Below are positions 56,601 to 61,332 of a DNA stretch of 61,332 bases, one piece after another. Origin of the DNA: JAJVIP01 sp964405835 (GTDB lineage Bacteria > Elusimicrobiota > Elusimicrobia > F11); contig CAYOPN010000006.1 of NCBI GenBank assembly GCA_964405835.1, positions 1-61,332 of the forward strand, in the 5' to 3' direction. The translations under genes were made by a program, and so were the position numbers. How positions within the stretch are numbered: the first letter of the stretch is position 1; every line of letters begins with the position of its first letter. The notes under the pieces were generated by a model. The model was not told where the DNA came from. It searched no databases and worked only from the letters and a program-made list of their open reading frames with translations.

Positions 56601-59600
56601 TATCTAGCGCCGTGGCAGAAGGTCTCTGATATTCCTTCGTCGCAGCGCAGCGAGGTCATTGAAGGAAAAATGGGCCTCGGACGCGATTTCGGGATCGCAA
56701 AATCGAATTTCGAAACCTTCCAAAAGGACACGGAAATCGATTATCCGTTTGTGCCCACCGCCGATCGCTCGGCCGGCATCTTTTCGTTTGAAAAACAGGC
56801 CGACGGCACCGTTAAACGGTTCCGCATTCTCATGGGGCCGGACGAAGCGGACAAGCGGCTCACGCAGACGTTAAAAGACCTGCTGTTTGCGCTCGACAAA
56901 CTTTGGGAAGAAGTGGCGCCGGGAGTGCTGGGGTCCGCCAATCCGCTGGTGCAAGACGACCCGTCCCGTTTTCCGGCCTTTAGCGGCGTTGAAACCGTCG
57001 ACACAAAAGATGGACCCGTAACACGATACCGTGCAGTGGAACCCGGCTCTGCAAAACCTGTGGGCAAATATTATGAAAGCGGTCTTGGCATGCTGTTGCG
57101 CCACCGCCGCAATACGGCAGCCGACCTTGAAAGAGACACGACCGCTTTGCTGGTGGATGTGCACGGCGGCGTTTCGGGAAGTTTGACCAAGTGGGGTTTG
57201 AGCGGCTGGCCTGACATGCAATGGCTCACCTTCACCGGCTTGCCATTGGAAACGGTCAAGGAACTGCAACGCCTGCTCGGCAACCAGGACGCGCTCGCGC
57301 CGTACTTCGACGTCCGCACCGCCGACCGGCATTTGAAACTTCAATATGACGGCGGGCTGCGCGGCGCGGTCGGCTCCATGCGCGAACGGGAATACAATCT
57401 CAAAATGGCGAAAGCGCAATACGACTTGCTCGCATCCGGGACCGAAACGGGGAACGGCGCCGGCTACATCCACGTGACCGCCGACTACGGATCCAAGGAG
57501 CAAGCCCAAAAGCTGGATGCCAAGACCGTGGTTGACCCGACCGGGACCGAGTTCACCGCCATCTTCAACGCATCGCTGGTGGGAGCGGAAAAATACCAAT
57601 TCGACCAAGACCTCAACCTGTGGAAATGGAAGCAAGGAAAATTCGTGTTCACATGGGACGGCCAGACGCTGCAGAAATATGACGCCGAAGATTTGCGCGA
57701 AACCGGTTTTACCACCAACAACCAGTGGGGTCGCGGTGTGATTTCGCATGTGTACGGTTCCCGCGGAAAATTCCTCGAAGCGTGGCAAGCGCAAACCCCA
57801 AAATCCGAAGCGGACGAACTGCTCCGAATTTACGATCGCATGGTGGCCAATACCTCCAAGCGCGCCGAATTGTTGGATAAAGGCGGCTACATGCTCGTGA
57901 ACGAGGCGACGGGCGAGGCGCTCGACATTCAGGTCGGCGACGAGGCGTTTGCCAAGGCCCGCGCCACGCTCGCCAAAGTGAACGATCCGGCCGAACAGGT
58001 GCGCGCCGGTCAGCGCATGGTGTTCAAGGGTTCTGATCCGGCGGGCAAAGAACGCGGTACCTACACCATCATAATGGTCGCCAGCAAAGCGGAATCGCGC
58101 GCCAACCTCGTGAACAAAGGCGTGAACCCGTCCATGCTGCCGATCTCGCAAGAATTAAAGGCCATCGCCGCGGAAGCCAAAGCCATTTTCGACACATTCA
58201 CCGTTGAGGAAAAAGCGACGGTCAACAAGAAGACCAAGTTGATGTTGGATTTGAACCGCATCCGCGCGCCCGGCGAGGGCGGCGGCGCAATCATCCTCAA
58301 TGCGGACGGTTCGTTTGCACGCCTTGAGATGGACGCGGTCAACGAGAAGACCGGCACGCGCACCGCGCAGATCTGGAAAGAATTTAAGGAGATAACGACC
58401 CCAAAACAGCGCACCGATGACTTCGCGAAATACGGTTACTACCGCTTTGTGCGGCCGATCACCGGCGAGCGCGTCATTATTGTGGACGACCCGAACGGCG
58501 CCGACGGCGAAGTGTTGAAAACGTCCGCGCGCGCCCGGGCGCTGCGCAACCGCATCAACGCGTTCCAAGGAAAAACCGTCGAAGACATAAGCCCGGTTGT
58601 TATTGAGGGCGACTTGCAGCGCACCACCATTTCCTACGACAAAAACGGCAACGAGTCGGAGATCAAGGTCGAGAAAAATGCCGACGGTGTTTGGAAAGAC
58701 GCGGCGCTCTTGAAGGCGCGCCTGAAAAACGGCCAGCCCGACGTGGACGCGCAGGGCAACCGGATTTTTGATCGCGTGGACAGCGTGTCGGGCGTCAAAT
58801 CGGTCGACCACGTGAACTTGCTTGGCCTCACGGTCCAGCGCGTTACCGGCAACACAATCGAATTCTTCTCGGACTTCGCACTCAATTTCGAAACGCAAGA
58901 TTTGCAGCCCCGCAAGATTGCGGTCGTCAAAGGCGGGTTGCTCACGGAGATTATCCTCACCGATTTCGAAACCAAGATTGGCGAGGCGGACACCACCATC
59001 TTGAATGTCGCGGTCAAACGCGACGATGCCGGAAAAATCGAGTATGTGAACAACCGCGTCACCAAAGAAGTGCGCGTTTCGGACGGGTTCGTGAAGTCGC
59101 GCACGGTGGAAGGGTTCGTAACCAACTTCGACGTCGATCGCGCGAAAGCGCTCTCGAAACGGCCCGAATTCAAAGGCGCGCGCCTCGAGGTCCCGGTTGA
59201 TTTCAAATCGCCGGAAGGAAAAACGATTGCGACCTTCAAAGTGCCGGACCCCAAAGGCACCAAGATCACCGTGGTCCGCACCGACGAGTTGAGCACGGTC
59301 GAAAACGATTACGACTTGATCAATAACACGTTTCGCCTGGTCGCGCGCCGCGCCCGTGGCGAAGAAACGAAATATTTCTACGAGTTGGAAAATCCCTGGG
59401 ACCTCGCGTCAAAGATCGAACGCACCCGCCGGGTGAACGGCCAAACGGTCCTTATTGAGCGCACCACGCTGGAGTCCGCGACGCCGGATCCGATAACCGG
59501 CGGTCTCCGAATCAAGATTGAGTCATTCCCGCGTTCCGGCATGGGCGAACCCAAAATTTCCTTCGGCCAAATGGACAACACCGGCAAGCTGATCGGGACC

Positions 59601-61332
59601 ATAATTACCGAGGCGCCCAACCAAGAAAAAGAGCGGCAGGTTGTACTTAACCGGCAACCGAAGGCCGGGACCAAGGACGTTCCCGGTGACCAAAAGAAAT
59701 CGGACTTCTTGTTCAATCCGGTTTCCGGTGAAGAAATTCCGGGTCGCGTTGAAACCACGCTGGATCACGGCATTAAGGAAACCCGCACCGCGCGCAAGGA
59801 TGCGAACGGTAAATTGCTTATTAATAAGGACGGGCAGATTCTTTACGACGTCAAAGTAACGATGGGCAAGAAAATGCTGCGCAATACCGTTGAAGCATCC
59901 GATGCGCGCGACGGCCAGATTGTTTATCGCGATTTCCTTGAAAAGAATGAACGCGTGCTGTTCGATACCGCGCGTCAACGCAAAGCGGCGGACAAGGGTC
60001 ACGAAATCGAAATTCCGCTGGCGGCCCATGAATTGGAAAACGGCAACCAAGGCCGCAAAGTCGCCGACTACAAAGTTGAGTTTGAAGGCCCCGAAGGTCT
60101 CGTCACCGTAATGACCGTGATGCGCACAAACATACAACCTGGCAAAGAGAAACAGGAAATTGAGATTTATAAAGCGGCGCCGGAAGGGTTTGCCGACATC
60201 AGCGGACAGCCGATGTCGTTGCGGGTCAAAGAAAAATACGTCGTCGATTTTGACGGCGGAAAAGTGTCGTCTCGCTTGCGCGAAGACGTGTATTACGATG
60301 ACGAGCAAGACGCGCCCGAGGCGATGCGCAACAAAGCCAACCAAGTAGGCCGTCTTAAGGCCGTTTCCGGTACCGGCGAACTCGGCCGCACGGTGCGTTT
60401 GATCGAAGTGGACGGTGTGCGCACCGCCGCTGAAGACAAGAGCGCCCCGATGCTCCGCTACGCGGTGAACCTCGGCTACGATCGCGCCATGTTCACCGAA
60501 GAAAATACCCGGGAGAAGTTGCTCGGCACCGTGGCCGGCGTGCGTGTGGACCTCGGAATTGATTCCACCGGAAAAACATTTGAGCGCAAGGAAACCATTG
60601 AATATTACGACGGTGAAACGCTGGTGGCCCGCCTTGACCGCGCGAACGGCCTGGTGTCCTTTAAACGCGCCCGGGACGAAGTGGAAGTGGACAAATCACG
60701 GCCGGCCCGCGAACGCGCCGGGTGGGACGATTTTCTGTACCAGGACAAAAAAGTGGGGACATTGAAGTCATATAGCGCTGAAGTCGCCTCCGGCGATGTG
60801 TTGCGCGCCGACGCCATTCCGGCGGGGATGGAACGAGAACGGAAAATTTGGTCCCAGGCCAGCGCGGCGTTCCGGGTGTACGAGAGCAACCCCGTCACCA
60901 ACGACTTTCAGTGGGACTCAACCATCGTGCTCAATAAGACGGGTCACGCGGTGGTCATGGTGGAAAAAGATTCATTGCTCTTCGGTACACAGACTGTCGT
61001 TCAGTTCATCGATTACGCGGACGGAAAAACCCGGTTTTACGAGCAGCCTGGCAGCCGTTCGGGTTATGCCTACGAACCCGTTGGACTCTCCATCAAGCTT
61101 GATGACGGTTTGCTCGGTCAAGCGCAGCGTCTGGCGAACCCGGCGGAATTCATTGATCTCGCGTCCAACCCCGAAGTGAGCAAAATTTTGAACCGGCCCG
61201 ACGTCACGATGTACCGTGTCGAAGACAAACGCACCGGCCGCACGTCTTACGCGTTCTTCGATGAGAAGCACAAAAGCGAGCCCATGGCGCGCATAGAAGG
61301 AAAAGAAGGCGCGCAGCGCATCAGCCTGCCGT
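47676..61332 (+). CDS. Second giant protein: signal peptide, TIKI/ChaN-like domain, membrane segments, long beta-repeat region (3' end beyond window)
   Basis: I read one open frame from a stop at 47601 to the window edge, at least about 4,550 codons, resuming in the same frame after the N gap. Starts considered: ATG 47697, TTG 47676, TTG 47649. 47676 gives a proper signal peptide (RYAKKTMAILLATVMAYETLGVPLSHA); none has a clear ribosome site. Numbered from 47697: about 105-490 has IVLLQDVHMNPEAQ (His118), IAVESAF and VLLSGGFHASQ (His477), resembling the TIKI/TraB/ChaN superfamily. About 655-1030 holds roughly six to seven hydrophobic segments. A Lys/Pro linker (EIKKPELKKPEPKKEEKP) follows near 1220. 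From about 1350 onward there are degenerate units such as YYDRQGRMFDAVSRRLLEPIPAWAA and YIIDSKGRLYDREDGRIVENIPDWAA, recalling YD/RHS repeats. No catalytic domain is recognised; role unknown. Confidence 0.85.
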   Translation, partial: MRYAKKTMAILLATVMAYETLGVPLSHAQQYDTIWENRKPNPQKDTRLASLPTHLPAVSSALPSAPAETEGSSLAATRLDPSVSLPPALRSIVTALPQNAVSVREIYQGAAGTNKSPIVLLQDVHMNPEAQLNLAAGIQALINTNQIGAIAVESAFDKFDFEASRKLADKKFRRELAEAFVQKKRMGAASFIGIANDKTPPIVGVDDRAHYEANALAYLTTRPIKKKTRKELDRQKRELNEKKAQVFSPQLMAFDALREGYHAGTLKFGPYLKKISAMSPDTDLVIEQFLQAYQMEGALDFARVESERQRVVGQLAKTLSSADMNALMEQSLAYRSGQLGFGAYYRSLRGLCEKSGINLAATPAFDNYIRYVLLSDGIKADQLFTRVAKKEEEVLSLLVSSPEEKKLATAIEFVRLAEKLIEFELTPDEWEKYGLLAVSSKLKAYGLEPFENFYREADIRSHGMLEKLPTTNTKATVLLSGGFHASQMTEILKKKNTPFVVVAPKLTKIDSGSGSAYLSEFSREKTPIEKMFAGSKLFLQHANQNPWGTPEGVPTRNMSDALTQAIPKLSDGDQKFVASNGLEVRQVSSENEDGIVLNGTIYAATPGISFLRWLGTPVRDFVNFFRWQYAYWSVALSFSIFGDKQADPSTVAASSAEPQRSFFARAWKPALVFGFYALLFFWGMPALHALLIGLTSAYAVGSSVIAFATFIVYLAGNAVLVLSAVVYMVRLFGQSERGITLRESLNKRVEEYEARSKKIGGVGAFFRDLPVHLSKTMYGFGFEAMDRLYMISEGKKLEDASLLERIYGRAPPVIQEMIAPFFAMARILQKRITLKLLSTLSQTALIVIITAVFMPIGGDPGSTASLISAALNFNLLDPAMTGWIAPALQAGGVPAAAVQFFSVFAMLNSFMLSGLLAALSHGKNLYKYGLPVSTPTQPGEQVEMRPVGFVGAVGHTLFTMGKMLSLVALPFLLFFSIYQLPQYDKSGKVVGTRSLRAIAARSAFTPGTGLHWVGLEIALLVALSSVFAPAYFLVDKIEGHEGSVLSSGDEAMRSILQPLGLDPGNAIKYLPGMAGLTEQQLMQLQPLEHSAKEQIARLDQINGDLKAMLTEGKPADPALWRGLLKNEKTALARSIKESEHKDLRYVRDVEKFNQGLYSSKMELARLSKIKEKEWTPTRQDLDVLSIIRQSQIDQLRKTEEDLFRISAQLSPEQLEEIAQKPQPAKDEKPEIKKPELKKPEPKKEEKPVAAIDLPNLNGVWDGILALIAKPLQQGKAQREQAPAPRAVVNERAEFAEGLKRFLDIQKPLIGGPTTPLAQFRAANPALAQVIVDSLNGPLKDATAAVLKTAEDAIVQKRSMDVRNELNTKAYAIARTSDWRIAEERGKALRFETHKEFTDFLSKEAKRISFHVSPDAVPGLKARGFNVAEDGRLIDAGRAAELIDLSFKGQDFNLRIVLNSGGFFSFEKYEFEFGYRAALEGAVAAKDPLNIKKVIVEMLATKYDPKKVDRNAIVLEGTQRSFTLNQFKSIFNYANEHWVRLPFFTAANLNELPLLLGRFDRAGLSGWKLWEPLLESKVIDIPHPRLFSQSPLTAVVWNGKVLVLDASSSPSDMPVTMAPANAWFNSWNGINLVAEHEFQTEFVGTNTLAKKISDNTSFLPANLERSYSKLYGQPALKTLREKNGGDFFFRNNKYWEKLQLAVYPDAVERKIGDPNTKPNDYIWLPSIMEPYSMNGRILRYDDKGKVIHMDGPQDAGYVRYRVVAIGAKEEFRGSIMTKPASVGRPNSAGPFHTSPPAKIEDFAVIEKKTIYENTNPLPDVRNWREGFGTGFYWPDVAALAKMDRPPFYIPDAVMRLFAKQRFGSPRLIAEVRHEDRLIDISWQKQPDVRRAELMDGTQVWYREEKSGLRHAIDQRTGKIVGEPKRWMSGAPSLTETASGKQYLLSKELKYIPVAADRLDDIRGRNILTEDVPKPVVLTWATEPDVRAVEIAGKTVRYRATDKGRVAIDQQTGKVFEGHPLAQTKFPALPLSFIRTGKGELTYVVVTPAGEIIPVGKESGRSDVDGKATLYRIKDPNVVAVEFPVEGKMEDSVFYKSSGKVPSQFATRQEYFRIDPKSGKVTRVAYDGTLLPDIVKKTEVKVAPVVVEAEKGNYRTNPNNPDRIPLDPETGEPIVLPKGAKFAFNTGKWVYYDRQGRMFDAVSRRLLEPIPAWAAAPDITVDIKENEGVVEKIYFRENADGTLTKLDGNGQKVLTIGRDWTVITTTEKKMTINGIGKPYVKEVVKLLYADPQGRVYNYVTGALEMDIPPALKGVANVKADVNRKLRYDNFKKELLDTTIERSFYIEDPNTNERQPVFPATGQKMPAEARPISLRTDHISELEKDYIIDSKGRLYDREDGRIVENIPDWAANDPKMEVDVTVEQKYNDDNITRREVVARRYFKYNAANQTREEWANGKVVEQNKGVLSDKSPEWAKQLPKGEVHESRILTINNKHEAPVDDAGDWIKSVKDINVRRYPVTMDIDGKNFRYAFIYRVKGADGKWRTVDSKTGAPVSDDWMQTIDPNRLQETSITSARGTNSFVYLKNADNSFALMNPLTGKPQDADLYSTEYYYTRLNRESGYVEMVDPQSGRFRHESVSKGTPRDVIGDAGATTVNDVVKGVDVTVNGKKIKLNILKDNRPNKVTQVLMDIAGNKALDPKTGEPFYITERNLIELRDDLSRSALVIVDVRXXXXXXXXXXXXXXXXXXXXXXXXXXXXXXXXXXPEHFFPSLWDVRTLRHPKQGVPYQEMFRQVRMDGVEAARLAWREGERNLALKKQMVAAKVMSSYYSISFDSNGRFDPENPFAFLSGDARRAIDDQNLSGRKFRVRDMVFHIGTAAVLDENGNKTGETRPGTILKIDLYGADKTKIVGTIELAKPADGTKDDSWPHSGAVGSLKVTDDYQILRRSDIVAPWAETTHAKDPKRALQAYMMSQDGKYYLAPWQKVSDIPSSQRSEVIEGKMGLGRDFGIAKSNFETFQKDTEIDYPFVPTADRSAGIFSFEKQADGTVKRFRILMGPDEADKRLTQTLKDLLFALDKLWEEVAPGVLGSANPLVQDDPSRFPAFSGVETVDTKDGPVTRYRAVEPGSAKPVGKYYESGLGMLLRHRRNTAADLERDTTALLVDVHGGVSGSLTKWGLSGWPDMQWLTFTGLPLETVKELQRLLGNQDALAPYFDVRTADRHLKLQYDGGLRGAVGSMREREYNLKMAKAQYDLLASGTETGNGAGYIHVTADYGSKEQAQKLDAKTVVDPTGTEFTAIFNASLVGAEKYQFDQDLNLWKWKQGKFVFTWDGQTLQKYDAEDLRETGFTTNNQWGRGVISHVYGSRGKFLEAWQAQTPKSEADELLRIYDRMVANTSKRAELLDKGGYMLVNEATGEALDIQVGDEAFAKARATLAKVNDPAEQVRAGQRMVFKGSDPAGKERGTYTIIMVASKAESRANLVNKGVNPSMLPISQELKAIAAEAKAIFDTFTVEEKATVNKKTKLMLDLNRIRAPGEGGGAIILNADGSFARLEMDAVNEKTGTRTAQIWKEFKEITTPKQRTDDFAKYGYYRFVRPITGERVIIVDDPNGADGEVLKTSARARALRNRINAFQGKTVEDISPVVIEGDLQRTTISYDKNGNESEIKVEKNADGVWKDAALLKARLKNGQPDVDAQGNRIFDRVDSVSGVKSVDHVNLLGLTVQRVTGNTIEFFSDFALNFETQDLQPRKIAVVKGGLLTEIILTDFETKIGEADTTILNVAVKRDDAGKIEYVNNRVTKEVRVSDGFVKSRTVEGFVTNFDVDRAKALSKRPEFKGARLEVPVDFKSPEGKTIATFKVPDPKGTKITVVRTDELSTVENDYDLINNTFRLVARRARGEETKYFYELENPWDLASKIERTRRVNGQTVLIERTTLESATPDPITGGLRIKIESFPRSGMGEPKISFGQMDNTGKLIGTIITEAPNQEKERQVVLNRQPKAGTKDVPGDQKKSDFLFNPVSGEEIPGRVETTLDHGIKETRTARKDANGKLLINKDGQILYDVKVTMGKKMLRNTVEASDARDGQIVYRDFLEKNERVLFDTARQRKAADKGHEIEIPLAAHELENGNQGRKVADYKVEFEGPEGLVTVMTVMRTNIQPGKEKQEIEIYKAAPEGFADISGQPMSLRVKEKYVVDFDGGKVSSRLREDVYYDDEQDAPEAMRNKANQVGRLKAVSGTGELGRTVRLIEVDGVRTAAEDKSAPMLRYAVNLGYDRAMFTEENTREKLLGTVAGVRVDLGIDSTGKTFERKETIEYYDGETLVARLDRANGLVSFKRARDEVEVDKSRPARERAGWDDFLYQDKKVGTLKSYSAEVASGDVLRADAIPAGMERERKIWSQASAAFRVYESNPVTNDFQWDSTIVLNKTGHAVVMVEKDSLLFGTQTVVQFIDYADGKTRFYEQPGSRSGYAYEPVGLSIKLDDGLLGQAQRLANPAEFIDLASNPEVSKILNRPDVTMYRVEDKRTGRTSYAFFDEKHKSEPMARIEGKEGAQRISLP
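47878..47925. repeat. Perfect 21-bp inverted repeat (GGGGTCAAGTCT family) inside the second giant gene
   Basis: Arms 47878-47898 and 47905-47925 are perfect mirrors, with centre CCGCAA. 48 bp, a whole number of codons, read as TEGSSLAATRLDPSV just after the signal peptide. It shares GGGGTCAAGTCT with 35574-35585. Confidence 0.9.
48991..49020. repeat. AGCT-rich mini inverted repeat in the second giant gene
   Basis: GCTCTAAGC (48991-48999) / GCTTAGAGC (49012-49020), with inner AAGCTT words, read as AVSSKLKAYGLE. Word use resembles the 34719-34804 palindrome. Confidence 0.55.
55859..55958. other. Assembly gap (100 N)
   Basis: Exactly 100 N, the usual placeholder for a scaffold gap of unknown size. 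It lies inside the second giant gene, which is open on both sides in the same frame when the gap is taken as 100 bases. The true length of the protein here is unknown. Confidence 0.98.

Overview
The window reads as a metagenome-assembled piece (it contains a 100-N scaffold gap at 55859-55958) of a double-membraned bacterium. Two giant genes, a PorV-like outer-membrane protein, FlgD/type-IX-like C-terminal domains, a class II (B12) ribonucleotide reductase and many palindromic repeats fit a candidate phylum such as Omnitrophota. This assignment is inference from gene content; no rRNA or tRNA gene is visible.

Layout. 0-2.4 kb: a REP-associated tyrosine transposase and a DUF4143-type ATPase gene bracketed by a 29-bp direct repeat. 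2.7-30 kb: one uninterrupted 9,116-codon gene for a secreted surface protein. It is built from 14 long modules in two alternating types (A4-B5-A2-B2-A1), followed by Fn3 domains and a FlgD/T9SS-like C-terminal domain. 30-31.2 kb: a second DUF4143 ATPase. 31.2-36.7 kb, minus strand: HEAT-repeat exported protein, recR, dnaX, a ZIP metal transporter and an SH3/HEAT membrane protein. 36.8-37.4 kb: a small protein plus retropepsin-like protease pair. 37.4-42 kb, minus strand: M23 peptidase, S8 subtilase with a C-terminal sorting-type domain, and a PorV-family barrel, closely packed. 42.3-46.1 kb: nrdJ under a promoter with paired NrdR boxes. 46.1-47.5 kb: an AbiE-type toxin-antitoxin pair. 47.7 kb to the end: a second giant gene, still open at the window edge (at least about 4,550 codons), with a signal peptide, a TIKI/ChaN-like domain, about six to seven membrane segments and a very long beta-repeat region.

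How it fits together. The CTD-bearing subtilase, the PorV-like protein and the CTD-bearing giant protein suggest type-IX-like export and surface anchoring. At least five families of palindromic elements are spread through the window, many inside coding sequence. Several sit at or beside signal peptides or membrane anchors (subtilase, PorV, HEAT, SH3), and two sit in the DnaX linker. Both ATPase genes and the AbiE pair share a promoter design: a dyad at the -35/-10 region, then exactly six bases from the -10 to ATG, which predicts leaderless, self-regulated transcripts.
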